Of a stretch of 64,000 nt of DNA, positions 49,495 to 59,459 are shown piece by piece. Location of the stretch: the NCBI GenBank assembly GCA_965205965.1, contig CBDBHT010000008.1, positions 682,001 through 746,000 of the forward strand, in the 5' to 3' direction. The notes beneath the pieces were generated by a model. The model did not search any database. It was given only the letters and a program-made list of their open reading frames with translations, and had not been told where the DNA came from. The stretch is from Bin55 sp965205965 (lineage in GTDB: Bacteria > Pseudomonadota > Gammaproteobacteria > Pseudomonadales > Azotimanducaceae). The position numbers and the translations under genes were made by a program. Position 1 is the first letter of the stretch; every line of letters begins with the position of its first letter.

Positions 49495-50524
49495 TTGTTG
49501 GTCAACGTGCCGGGGCAGCACTCGGCGATGGTCAGGAGGTGTCCAGGAAAGCGGCGACTGTACGGAACAGCTCCTAGTGCGGGCAGGTACTGCTCAGCAG
49601 GATCCGGATGTGGCGGGTATGGCGCAGCACCACCGCCCCGGTCCGCAGCAAGGTCAGGCGGATGCGGTTCGGACGGGCCGTGGCGAGCACCGTGCGTTCC
49701 AGTGCCAAGCGGCACCACCCCTCGATCAAGGTATAGGCCAAAGCCGACAATAACTGCCAGAACGGGTTGGCCTCGAAACGGTGACAAGACGCCCGATCGC
49801 TGCTGATCCTTGAGGCGGTTCTCCATGTCCCCGCGTGCGCAGTACACGCGGTCGTAGAGATAGTCGTCGGTCCCCGGCAGGTTGGTGACCATGAAGCGCG
49901 GATTGGAGCCCAGGGCGGTATGTTCGGCTTTCACAATCACCCCGTCGCTCCCGGTCCCACATGTGTGCCCCGTAGCGCACCGAACCTAACAGCTGCTGTT
50001 GCTCGCCCGTGGCTTGGTAACCCTGCGCCGCACGTTCGAGCAACGCCTCCGCTTTCCGATGCAGACGGGAGTTCTTCGCGATCCCCACGATATAACGCAC
50101 TCCATGCGCTTCGCACCACCGCAGCATCCGCCACCGGCAAAAAAGCCACTGTCGCCACGAACAACGATCTCCACCCGCGGCCAGTGCGCCCGCAGCACCT
50201 TCACCAGCACTGACAGGATCGCCCAGGCGTGACGCGCCGGGCCGATTCCGCTCGGGCCGGGCGCAAGTAATTCACTAGCAGGTGCCGACCGCAGAACACA
50301 TACAACCAACGGCAAATAGCAGTAACCGTCGTAGTAGGCGTGCAAGAACCGCTCTTCCTGCTCGTAGCGCAACGGCGTGTCCGTGGCGTCGACATCCAGA
50401 ACCAGATGCCACGGCGACGGCGCATGCGCTTTCACGAACTGCTCGAACACGGACATGGGAACCCTGGTTACCGCTCCAAATCGAAAAACGCACCCATCTC
50501 GCACCACTCATGCAGTATCCGGGC
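49495..50524 (-). pseudogene. Remnant of a second IS1380-type element, internally rearranged
   Basis: Minus-strand fragments give VFEQFVKAHAPSPWHLVLDV with first Asp (DVDATDTPLRY), FLHAYYDGYCYLPLVVC, VEIVVRGDSGF with second Asp, and YIVGIAKNSRLHRK, then RVYCARGDMENRLKDQQ. This is an IS1380 transposase lacking its N-terminal third and with several frameshifts. The right end (50455-50524, then CTAG) is the terminus that normally follows the stop codon, yet here it lies at the 5' side of the transposase, so the inside is inverted relative to its end. Confidence 0.7.
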
Positions 50525-50624
50525 TAGATGCTATGTCCGGCTCGGTGCGTTTACTGACCTACTTGGCTTCGCTATTAACGGTACTCGGATTTGTAAAGCA
50601 ATGAAATCACAGCGTCAAGTGCCT

Positions 50625-51221
50625 CTAATCAATGCTGATATACATGTCCGTGACGCCTACGTAAGTGTACTCTTCACATCCCATATAGTCCGCCCAAGGG
50701 CCACCTACGAATCCTCGTATGGTGTCCCCTGCGGCGATACTGTATGTATCGTCACCATGATCTGTAACTGTCCCGAAGTGGCTGAGAGCCCTTACGCAGA
50801 GGTCAATGCTCGGTATGCTAAGGAACGTTACTCCAAGGTCCCCATCATTAGGCGGCCAAGTATAGTAAGTCAATATTATCACCGAAAACATGCACTCCGC
50901 CTGCCAGACCGCTCTGCCCTAAGTAAGGCTTCAGAGCGTCGGTGTAGGGGTAGCTATAGTCATAGAGGGACTCGTAAGTATTCGTACCTCCCGCACTCTT
51001 GAACTGAACTGCGGCGTCCTGCAGCATTTGGATATCGCTCACCAACGCCTTCACGTCAGTCTCCTCCGCCAGCAGGGTGTACATGGCCCACACGCCGATC
51101 AGCACGCCCGCAATGATGTGCCGAACACCAACAGAATTTCGGCTATCGAATAGCCGTTTGTGTGGCGTAAGGGCGACTTCTCGCCAAGGAAGTTTAGTAG
51201 GAGGGGGGGGGGGTAGAACAT
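50625..51221 (-). pseudogene. PilS-type type IV pilin, second diverged copy, frameshifted
   Basis: A strong GGGAGG precedes ATG at 51221. Codons 3-7 are a poly-C run, then LLLNFLGEKSPLRHTNG and the processing site YSIAEILLVFG. A net +2 indel near 51115 shifts the frame in the helix; reading resumes at GVLIGVWAMYTLLAEE, then IQMLQDAAVQFKSAGGTNTY and LKPYLGQSGLAGGVHVFGD. At 50848-50850 a stop occurs at the same position as in the 8838 copy, and the rest (LGVTFLSIPSIDLCVRALSHFG, YMGCEEYTYVG, with two Cys) continues in the +1 frame to 50625. Confidence 0.78.
51203..51213. repeat. Poly-G tract (poly-C on the coding strand, 11 bases) at pilin codons 3-7
   Basis: Eleven G on the plus strand are C on the pilin coding strand, only six bases after the ATG. 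At 11 bases the start is in frame with the pilin signal and processing site. Placement directly after a start codon with a strong ribosome-binding site is typical of phase-variable surface genes. Confidence 0.85.
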
Positions 51222-51730
51222 AGTACCCTGCCTCCCTTTCTTCTGTTTTCCGGGTACGGGCTGCGTCTCCTGTTTGGCTTTAACAGTTCTCTTGGGGCAC
51301 CTGATTGGGAATAGCCGCTACAAATTTGCATCGTGGGAATCTCCTCATATAAAATCCGGTTTTTACTTAGGTAGATTCCGACTGAGGAACTTTCTAGGCC
51401 AGTGCATCCCGCTCACTACATGTTTTCCGGAGTGGAATAGGTAGATTACTTTCAGATTCTCAAGCGCAACGCGGCCACAAGATTCAGCCGACGGCCCTTC
51501 GAAGGGATCAATCAGCCAGTACCCGAACAGGTCGAAATCCAAATGTTGCACATAAAATACATCCCGCCAACGAACTAATAGACATGTTTAATGATTATGG
51601 ACGGATAGCAATCTAATGATCCGGGCGTGGAATCGGCGATCCATGCGTTGGAAAGCCATGGCTTGGACCAATGGCCGGGCATATAATAATATGTAAATAT
51701 TATTGGTACTATTTACATAGATATTGGCCG
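51222..51730. other. Stretch upstream of the second pilin copy
   Basis: Two short minus-strand frames precede the pilin: one of 62 codons at 51363-51551 (FDLFGYWLIDPFEGPS) and a short one at about 51331 with a GAGGAG ribosome-binding site that runs into the poly-C tract. Neither is recognised. At 51620-51660 a fragment matches the ISNCY-like transposase (the GVESAIHALESHGLD region), showing that another copy once lay here. Confidence 0.45.
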
Positions 51731-52085
51731 GTTGTGTATAAATTTGTCTGCAAAAACGAAAAACGGGCTGTAACGACAGACGCATGGTTAGAATCTAATG
51801 TTTTATCGGGAATGTGGAGATGCCTGGACGCACTAAGGGGCGTCCAGGCGCGAACCATTCATGACACAATTTATGAGAAAGGAGCAAAAAATGATTCGGG
51901 AAGATTATACGCACAATGCCACGAAGCAGTCGGCATGCGATCATCTGGTGGACGATGAGGAGTTTGTGAGGCGGCTGGTGCAGGAGACGCTCAACGAGGT
52001 GCTGGAGAGTGAGATGACAGAGTTTCTGGGAGCGGGCAAGATCGATCTGAGAGTTCCGCAGGAACGCAGCGGCCAGTTCAGCACG
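51731..52085 (+). pseudogene. IS256-family element remnant
   Basis: It starts at the IS256 end GTTGTGTATAAATTTGTCTGC, with the transposase N-terminus from 51861: MTQFMRKEQKMIREDYTHN, EEFVRRLVQETLNEVLESEM, TEFLGAGK. It then jumps to IDLRVPQERSGQFSTQ, missing about 35 residues, and is cut by the DruA-IS4 end at 52086. The full-length relative is at 60489-61960. Confidence 0.8.
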
Positions 52086-52232
52086 CAATGGCATTCGGAT
52101 TAGCGGAAAGGGATCCTGGTCTTTGAGGATATCGTGTAACCGGTTGATATACGGAAACCTATTCGGTTCTTTTGGGGTTCTTTAAAAAAACACTTACGTT
52201 TCAGCATGGGTTATGGCAATCTACGCTTAGTT
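52086..52232 (-). repeat. Stranded terminal piece of the DruA-IS4 element (inverted)
   Basis: 147 bp beginning exactly with CAATGGCATTCGG and ending CGCTTAGTT beside ISNCY-like copy D. It is the inverted partner of 49339-49494. Confidence 0.8.
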
Positions 52233-54061
52233 AGTGTCTGTGCGAAAACCCTGACGATTCTATCAAAGCGTTGATTATTGCGGCATGGAAGGATGTTTTG
52301 AGCTAGAATGCTGCGGGTGAAGATTGCCGTTGGAGGCGTTGAAATGGGCTTTTTTAGGGGTTTCAGGGGGGTTCGGTGCGAATCTTCGTCGGGAGGTCGG
52401 CGATCATGAGACGTTTCGAGCATGCCTTGCGGTTGGACAAGGTGCCGATCGGTGAGATCAAGATCAACGTGAAGTCACGGGACGACATTCCGGCGTTGTT
52501 GTTGGGATTACAGCATCTGTACGTGTCGTGTCGGGAGGAATGGGAAGCGTGACTGGGTTGCCATGTGACCGCGGATCGGGATCCGGAGAACGGTCGGCCG
52601 GGGAGGATGCTCTGGCGGGTTCTGGTGATGGCGGTTCTCAAGCAAGGTTTGGATTGCGACTACGACCGTCTGGGGGAGTTGGTGAACCATCACCAGGTGG
52701 TACGGAAGATGCTGCAGCATGGGTTTCTGGATGACTGGACGTACTCGGTTCGCACCTTGCAGGACAACGTGTCGCTGGTGACGCCGGCGTTGCTACAGGA
52801 GTTGAATGCGCTGCTGGTTCGGGGGGAGGGTCATGCGGTGGCGGGAAAGTTCCCTGGTGCCGCCTTGGACGGTCGGGTTGACTCGTTCGTAGTGGAGACG
52901 GACGTGCATTACTCGACGGACGTGAACCTGCTGTGGGATGCGATGCGGGTGTTGCTGACGGAGGTTTCGGTCTGTTGCGGATCGCATGGGGTGTCGGGAT
53001 GGCGGCAGGGGCGGTACTGGCGGAGCCAGGTTCGGCAGGGCTATCAACGGGTGAGCTGCGCACGGTTGTGGCGTCAACGCCCGAAGGCGGTGGCGGGGCG
53101 TGGTTGACCCTGTGCGGCGATCTGACGGGGCGACTGGGCGTCACGCTGGAGGCCTTGGCAGGATTGCCGGAGGGCTCGGTGTCGCCGGCGCAGCTGTCGC
53201 GATGGCACTGGTTTCACGCCTGCTCGGTGCGTTTGCAGGATCAGATCCGCCGTCGCGTGCTGGAGGGGGAGACGATCCCGCACGAGGAGAAGCTGTTCTC
53301 GCTGTTCGAGCCGCATACGCGCTGGATTATGAAGGGCAAGGCCGGCAAGCCGGTGGAGTTGGGGGTTCCCCTGACGGTGCTGGAAGATCAGCATCCGTTC
53401 ATCCTGGGTTGGCACTTGCAGTGGCAGGGCGGCCGACGTGGACATGGCCGTTCCGCTGGTGGCGGCGTGCCAGGCGCAGTATCCGGAATTGCGCGGCTGC
53501 AGTTTCGACCGGGGGTTCCACAGCCCCGCCAACCAACAGCAACTGGCCGAGATGCTGGAGCACGTCGCGTTGCCCGCGAAGGGGCGCGGCACGGAGGCCA
53601 GCCGAGCCCGGGAAAGTGAAGCATCATTCGTGGCGCGACGCCGGCAGCATCCCGGCGTGGAATCGGCGATCCATGCGTTGGAAAGCCATGGCTTGGACCG
53701 GGTGCGCACACATGGCCGGGCAGGCTTCGAACGCACCGTGGGTATCTCGATCCTCGCCGCCAACCTGCATCGGCTCGGACGGTTGCTGCAGCAACGGGCG
53801 GCACGGCGGCACCATCGCACGCACGCACCACCCTATCGTCTAGCGGCCTAGCCGTCCCCATCCTCAATATCCATCCTTCCCGCCCCTCGGGACGGACGCC
53901 GCACGCCCCGAAAGCGAGCAGGAGAACATCATCCGCACTTTTGGAGCCCCGATAGACGGATGCCCCGTCGTACATTTCCTAAATCAACATGATCCCCTGA
54001 GCGACGGATACCATCAAGTGACTTACAACCCGTCATAAAATGGGGTTTTCCCGCAGACACT
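52233..54061 (+). mobile_element. 1.8-kb ISNCY-like element, copy D
   Basis: 1829 bp, ends as in the other copies, but the flanks differ (AGTT on the left, AGCC on the right), so one side was replaced after insertion. Its last two bases form part of the CTAG at which IS1380 copy II begins. It is in inverted orientation to copy B. Confidence 0.85.
52406..53851 (+). pseudogene. ISNCY-like transposase, copy D (nonsense and frameshifts)
   Basis: It starts MRRFEHALRLDKVPIGEIK at 52406. A TGA at 52549 follows REEWEA. Extra bases near 52822 (LLVRGEGHAV) and 53095 shift the frame again, and another indel lies near 53430. The final segment reads to 53851. Non-functional. Confidence 0.8.
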
Positions 54062-54489
54062 AGCCCTTATTTCTCATAATGGATGGCTTGGGTGCGATGT
54101 ATGTGCGTGTAAGTTGTTGACACCACGAAGTTGGTTGGGCTTTGCCGGGGGGAAGGGGATGGTAGCGGGGTGCGTTCGGACGGATGGGTGCGTTGGATGG
54201 CGAAAGGGGTGCGTTCGGGTCGGACGGAAGCGGGGCGCGTTCGGTGCTGGGTGCGATGCTGGCGGAAGCGGTGCGGACTTGTAGCATGCGCCTGGGCCCG
54301 TTTTGCGGACCGCCACGACCGGCGTGCAAAGCGGCGCATCCCGTGCAAGATGCTGTTGTCGACTGGATGATGAGCCATGTGGGTGAGCATGCGGCGGACG
54401 CCCCTATCGCACGCCCTTGGGTCCTGGTCTTGACGAGGCCCGAGCACTCCCCGACTGTCGGGAGGTTTCGCCCCCGGTGGCTGCGATGG

Positions 54490-54635
54490 CATGCGGATGA
54501 ACGGAAAGGGATCCCGGTCTTTGAGGATGTCGTGTAACCGGTTGATATACGGAAACATATTCGTTTTTTTGGGGTTCTTCAAAAAAACACTTGCGTTTTG
54601 GCATGGGTTATGGCAATCTACGCTTGGTTAGATGG
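54490..54635. repeat. Terminal region of the DruA-IS4 element inside IS1380 copy II
   Basis: Same ~145-bp unit as at 35150-35295, in plus orientation, directly upstream of the DruA-like reading frame. Confidence 0.8.
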
Positions 54636-55099
54636 TCTCTGGTGCCAACGTGATGGATTTCCGAATCGAGAACTTGAAGTCGACCACCTTGGGTGGCACG
54701 CGGCTGACCCGCCGTTGGATGGTGGACCTTCAGAAGACGGTGGCACGGTTTTCGGCACTGAGCCGCCATGAGTTGGCATCCACCCTGTGTAGTCATCTGG
54801 GCTGGTTTACGCCGAAGGGTCGGGATCGATTGGGGTCCTGCAGGTCGCCGGCAGCCGTCTTGGCCCCGGAGGATGCTTTGGTCCGGCTCTGGCAGCGGCG
54901 GCGGCGGCGCGTGCTGAACACGCTGGTGGTCGTACTGTGCATGTTCCGGTTGGTGTTCTGGAAGGGGCGTCCGGGACATGCGGCCACGCTGGCCGAAGGG
55001 TGGGCGCAACGCGGCCGATGGGGCCGATGGGGCCGGATGGAGGTGGACTGCAGTGGAGGCGAGCTGAGTTCCAACGGGGGATCGGCACTGATGATGATG
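54632..55099 (+). pseudogene. DruA-like N-terminus fused in frame to IS1380 transposase start (copy II)
   Basis: MDFRIENLKSTTLGGTRLTR to RDRLGSC, then LAPEDALVRLWQRRRR and FWKGRPGHAATLAEGW, then directly MEVDCSGGELSSNGGSA of the IS1380 transposase. Compared with copy I, the stretch between two GGATGGAGG repeats is deleted, removing the normal start and about 25 residues and producing an in-frame fusion. An IS1634-type insertion cuts it at 55099. Confidence 0.75.
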
Positions 55100-55103
55100 C
55101 TAG

Positions 55104-57225
55104 CCCAAGTTTAACAATCTAGATTTTTAAGCCCTACAAAACCAATGTTTTTCAGGCAGTTACAAGAGGGTGTGGAATCCTTGTGGCACTACATTTGGGC
55201 GGCTTCAGGCCGGGATCGTGGCGTCGACCTCGACGATGGTTCGGGTAATGGGACCGATGCGCTCCGGCAATCCGAGCGCACGGAAGATCTCCGCCTGATC
55301 CGGCGTGAGCGCCGCCGACTTGCGGATATGCAGCCATTTGCCGTCGGTTCGCTGAAAGACGCTGGTGGCTCGGATCGCCAGGCCCAGCCTGGTTTTCAGG
55401 GTATCCCAGCTGTCGTGAATGCCTTGGGCCTGAAGCCTGCTTCGTATCAGGTGCGGAGCCTGATAAGCGATCACGGAAATGAACAGGTGGCCTTCGGCGC
55501 GCCGGGGCTTCTGGTGAAAAATCGGTCGCAGGCCGAGTTCCGACTTGAGGGATCGGAACACCGACTCGATTTCGGTCAGGCGGGTGTAGGTTTTCCAGAG
55601 CCAGTCAGCGTCTTGATCCAGGACATTGGTCCGCAGATCGTAGACCCCGGGGGTGGCCAGCATGGAATTTGGCGGCTGGGAGCGTTCCCAAGTCAAGGAG
55701 ACCGCCTGGCCCTCGGTGCTGGATTCGATGGACACCGTGATGGACACCGTATAGTGGCGCCCGACTTTGGGATACTTGCCCTTGAGCCGGCCAACGCGCT
55801 CGCGCAAAGCCTCGGGATCCTTTCGGGCTCCCTTCCGGGAGAGGCCTTCGGCCATGCGCCGCAGTCCGGCTTCCAGCCGCTCGCATTGCCGGGTCACGAT
55901 GGCGAGTTCTTTCTCGGCCCGGGCTTTCGAGCGGCAATGCACGAAGGCTTCGCGGCCATCGTCCGAGAGCGCGCGGTAGATCTGGATCTCTTGCCGTGGC
56001 TCGCGTTCGGGAATCGCCCGCGCCTGTTCGGGATCGAAGTCGCGTTGCCGGCGCCGGCTCTTGGCCAGATAGCGATAGCCCTGTTCGCGCAGCCATTCCA
56101 GTCGCTCTTCCGTGCCCGTGCCTCGATCCAGCACGATCAGGGACTGGCGGTCGACCGCGAGATCCTGGAGCATCTTCTCGAGGGTCGCGGGCTCGCTCTG
56201 GTTGCCGGCGAACACCTTGGAACGCTGGATCGCTCCCGAGCCATCCAGAACCAGGGTCAGCAGCGGACAGCCAGAGCGCCGTTCCTTGGACTTGCCGCGC
56301 CTGGCCTGGTCCTGAGCCTTGGCCTGACCTTCAAAATAGGTGTTGGTCAAGTCATAGAACGTGACTGTCGGCTGCCGGTTGAACAGGGTCATGAGACGCT
56401 CGAACAGATGTTCCTCGATGGCGTCGCGATGGCTCATCAACAGATCGGAGGCGCGATAGAGCTGCATCAGGGACTGCCGATCGAAATCCACGCCCAGCAA
56501 TTCTCCGGCGGTGCTGCGCGTGCGCAGCCAGAGGTGGGTCCGCCGCTCGGAACCGGGCTCCACCAAGCGCATCGCGATGGAGGCCAGGGCGGTCTTCACC
56601 AGCCCGGAATGCCCCGAGAGCTCTTGCAGCAGATCCTCCAGTCCCAGCTCCCTCAGTGCCCAGAGGCCGAGAGCCTCGATGCCCGCGGTGCGAACATGAA
56701 CCTGGTCCAGGCTGTCCTCGTACATCGTGTGAGTAGCGCGCGCTCCGGTTTGGGTAGCGGGCAGTCGTTCCGATGCGGAGCGGACCAGCAATCGCTGGGC
56801 GATGCGATCGGCTTCCCGCTCCAGCTCCAGATCCGGCTCCAGACCCGGATCCAGATCTATTTGCCCGGTCAGCAGGGTTTGCACGCGCTCGACCAGAACA
56901 GGCCATTGCTCCTGAGGAATCGGGAAATGGCTGCCAAGGTTGAGCAGGGTTCGCTGGCGCACCCGATCGCCTTCGCGCCGGGACTCGACCAAACGATAAC
57001 TGAAGTATCGTTCCGTATCGGATTTCTTTCGTGTGGGCACGCGTCGGATATACATGAGAGCATGATAGGGGATGGGGCCCGGGTGTCAATACCAAGAAAG
57101 CATTTTATGGCACTACAATGAGGCCTTGAAAAACTAACCTGTTGAAAAACAAGGAAAAATATGTGAGATGCCATCAAAAAAGCCCCAAATATCGTGTTTT
57201 GGACGAACAATTTGTTAAACTTGGG
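55104..57225 (-). mobile_element. IS1634-type element, copy 2
   Basis: 2122 bp with CCCAAGTTTAACAA ends, flanked by CTAG on both sides (55100-55103 and 57226-57229). It is nested in IS1380 copy II and appears complete. Confidence 0.9.
55205..57055 (-). CDS. IS1634-type transposase (apparently intact)
   Basis: 616 residues, uninterrupted, starting MYIRRVPTRKKSDTERYFSY at 57055. It has an N-terminal DNA-binding part, then FYDLTNTYFEGQAKAQ, LTLVLDGSGAIQRSKVFAGN (Asp), SLIVLDRGTGTEERLEWLRE (Asp) and RLTEIESVFRSLKSELGLRP (Glu), the DDE layout of the IS1634 branch of IS4-like transposases. It is the only full-length, unbroken transposase in the window besides the fused IS1380 frame of copy III. 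Confidence 0.88.
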   Translation of the reverse strand: MYIRRVPTRKKSDTERYFSYRLVESRREGDRVRQRTLLNLGSHFPIPQEQWPVLVERVQTLLTGQIDLDPGLEPDLELEREADRIAQRLLVRSASERLPATQTGARATHTMYEDSLDQVHVRTAGIEALGLWALRELGLEDLLQELSGHSGLVKTALASIAMRLVEPGSERRTHLWLRTRSTAGELLGVDFDRQSLMQLYRASDLLMSHRDAIEEHLFERLMTLFNRQPTVTFYDLTNTYFEGQAKAQDQARRGKSKERRSGCPLLTLVLDGSGAIQRSKVFAGNQSEPATLEKMLQDLAVDRQSLIVLDRGTGTEERLEWLREQGYRYLAKSRRRQRDFDPEQARAIPEREPRQEIQIYRALSDDGREAFVHCRSKARAEKELAIVTRQCERLEAGLRRMAEGLSRKGARKDPEALRERVGRLKGKYPKVGRHYTVSITVSIESSTEGQAVSLTWERSQPPNSMLATPGVYDLRTNVLDQDADWLWKTYTRLTEIESVFRSLKSELGLRPIFHQKPRRAEGHLFISVIAYQAPHLIRSRLQAQGIHDSWDTLKTRLGLAIRATSVFQRTDGKWLHIRKSAALTPDQAEIFRALGLPERIGPITRTIVEVDATIPA

Positions 57226-57532
57226 CTAGCCGAGCAGGTCCGGCTGTTCGAGCGCGCCTCGGCATGTTTCACGGACCACCGTGACCCGTCCAAGGTGGCG
57301 CATCCGCTAGCCCGGATTTCTCATAACCAAGTCAAAAATGATGTTTTTCGCGAGATGCGTGGGGTACGGGGCATGGAATGTCGCATCGCGAGTTTGAAAA
57401 GGCTTCGGAGGGCGGGCATGCGTGTGTTTTCCCCGCCTTTTTGCGGGCGGGACGGCGAATCGCTGAGCATCCGGGCGCGGGGAGGCCAGCGCGCTCCGCC
57501 GCCAGCGTCATGCACCCGGTTGCACCGGGCTT

Positions 57533-59458
57533 TTACGTTGGTGCCAGGCTGGCCCAGATCAAGCGGAAATCCTTCCAGTACGGGAAGGCGGACCCGAACG
57601 CCAGATGGATCCGCCGCGTGGACACCGTCACGCGCACCGGGATCTGGAACAGGCACTTGCGCAGCGTCGATGGACGGCTCCGGCGCAGCATGGAGGATAC
57701 CGGAAGGTTCTCGAGCCGGCGCTTCATCATGCAATGAAGGGCATGGGCCAGTGCGCTCATCCGGAGCCGGAGTGCGTTGACGTTCCAGAGGCTGCTGGAG
57801 CATCGGTCCAGGAACAGATCGTTCTTCTGTTCCTTGATCCAGTTTTCGGCCTCACCCCGGTCGCAGTACATCTCTTCGTAGACCGTTGGCGCGTCGGGCT
57901 TCTGGAGCGAGGTGACGACGAAGCGACTGTTGTACCGGGCTTCGCCGACCGTCGCACATGGGCCTTCCGTGCCGGCCTCCGGTCCGCCGTCGGCCTTGCC
58001 GGCCGGTTCCCCGTCCGCGTTGCCAGCCGGTTGTCCCGGCAGCCATTCGGCCTTGGCGATCACGCGGCGTTCGCGGCTCCAGCTGTCGCGCGTGCGATAG
58101 TCGAAGCTCTGGTAGCCGCGGACCGCTTGCTGCGCATAGTCCGGATCCCGCTTCAACCGGTCCCGCAGATCGTCCATCAACGGCTGGACCCGGTCTTTCA
58201 GCCGATCATTGCGCGGCAGTCCCAGCACGTAATCCACGCCCCGCGCCTCGCACCACGTCATCAACTCGTCGCGGCAGTAGGCCCCGTCGGCGCGGATCAG
58301 GATCGGCACCTGCGGAAATCGCTTCCGCAGCCGGTCCACGAGCGGCTCGACCGTCTCCACCACGCCCGCCGCCACATCGCTGCTCGACGTGCGCAGTTCC
58401 GTCCGCACCGGCCAGCCGTTGCAGAACACCAGCCGCGGAAGGTAGCAGTATGCATGGTAGTACCCGTGATAGAACCGGTGCTCCTGCCGGCCGTGCAGTT
58501 CCACGTCCGTGGCATCGATATCCAGCACCAACCGCTGCGGCATCTGGCCCCGCTCGCCCCACATCAGGTACAGCTCCACGAGCAGCTCGTCGAGCGCATC
58601 GAAATCCACGGTGATCTGGCGCGCTTTCGCCGGGGCCCGCCCGTTCGCCGACAGCTCCATCCGGTTCAGCGTGCTTTTGCCGGCCAGCGGCTCGCAGTCC
58701 GAACGCGCACACTCCACACGCCCCATGGCCGTGGACAGGGCCCGGTCCCGCCGCAGCTCGTCGTGATCGTTCACATCTTCGTAGCCCAGCGCGAGACCCA
58801 AAATCCGCTGCCCCAGCAGTGCCACTAGCGGATGCGCCACCTTGGACGGGTCACGGTGGTCCGTGAAACATTCCGAGGCGCGCTCGAACAGCCGGACCTG
58901 CTCGGCCAGCATCATCAGCAGTGCCGATCCCCCGTTGGAACTCAGCTCGCCTCCACTGCAGTCCACCTCCATCCGCGCCGGACGGACCCCTTTCGCCATC
59001 CGACGCACCAACCGGTCCGCGCGCCGCGCTTTTGCTTGCTCTTCATCCCGTGACCTCCTCCATCCGGCCCCATCGGCCGCGTTGCACCCACCCTTCGGCC
59101 AGCGTGGCCGCATATCCCGGACGCGCCCCTTCCAGAACACCCACCGGAACATGCACAGTACGACCACCAGCGTGTTCAGCACGCGCCGCCGCCGCTGCCA
59201 GAGCCGGACCCAAGCATCCTCCGGGGCCAAGACGGCTGCCGGCGACCTGCAGGACCCCAATCGATCCCGACCCTTCGGCGTGAACCAGCCCAGATGACTA
59301 CACAGGGTGGACGCCAACTCATGGCGGCTCAGTGCCGGAAACCGTGCCACCGTCTTCTGAAGGTCCACCATCCAACAGCGGGTCAGTTGCGTGCCACCCA
59401 AGGTGGTTGACTTCAAGTTCTCGATTCGGAAATCCATCACGTTGGCACCAGAGACCAT
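57533..59458 (-). CDS. DruA-N/IS1380 transposase fusion frame (copy III)
   Basis: One open frame of 641 residues. Residues ~8-120 are the DruA-like fragment (MDFRIENLKSTTLGGTQLTR, FPALSRHELASTLCSHLGWF, LWQRRRRVLNTLVVVLCMF); ~120-165 is an out-of-frame linker; from there the IS1380 transposase is complete: MEVDCSGGELSSNGG, LVLDIDATDVELHG (Asp), VPILIRADGAYCRDEL (Asp), EMYCDRGEAENWIKEQKNDL (Glu). The normal transposase ATG (59046) is followed by a 2-base insertion, so the full-length enzyme can only be made from the fused frame or an internal start. Whether the fusion is used is unknown. Confidence 0.7.
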   Translation of the reverse strand: MVSGANVMDFRIENLKSTTLGGTQLTRCWMVDLQKTVARFPALSRHELASTLCSHLGWFTPKGRDRLGSCRSPAAVLAPEDAWVRLWQRRRRVLNTLVVVLCMFRWVFWKGRVRDMRPRWPKGGCNAADGAGWRRSRDEEQAKARRADRLVRRMAKGVRPARMEVDCSGGELSSNGGSALLMMLAEQVRLFERASECFTDHRDPSKVAHPLVALLGQRILGLALGYEDVNDHDELRRDRALSTAMGRVECARSDCEPLAGKSTLNRMELSANGRAPAKARQITVDFDALDELLVELYLMWGERGQMPQRLVLDIDATDVELHGRQEHRFYHGYYHAYCYLPRLVFCNGWPVRTELRTSSSDVAAGVVETVEPLVDRLRKRFPQVPILIRADGAYCRDELMTWCEARGVDYVLGLPRNDRLKDRVQPLMDDLRDRLKRDPDYAQQAVRGYQSFDYRTRDSWSRERRVIAKAEWLPGQPAGNADGEPAGKADGGPEAGTEGPCATVGEARYNSRFVVTSLQKPDAPTVYEEMYCDRGEAENWIKEQKNDLFLDRCSSSLWNVNALRLRMSALAHALHCMMKRRLENLPVSSMLRRSRPSTLRKCLFQIPVRVTVSTRRIHLAFGSAFPYWKDFRLIWASLAPT

Positions 59459-59459
59459 C

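Noticed and set aside
55145..57121. Plus-strand open frame of 658 codons opposite the IS1634-type transposase, and its twin at 32021-33865
   Set aside because: The minus-strand frame contains all the DDE motifs; the plus frame is its mirror and lacks any recognisable domain, despite its length.
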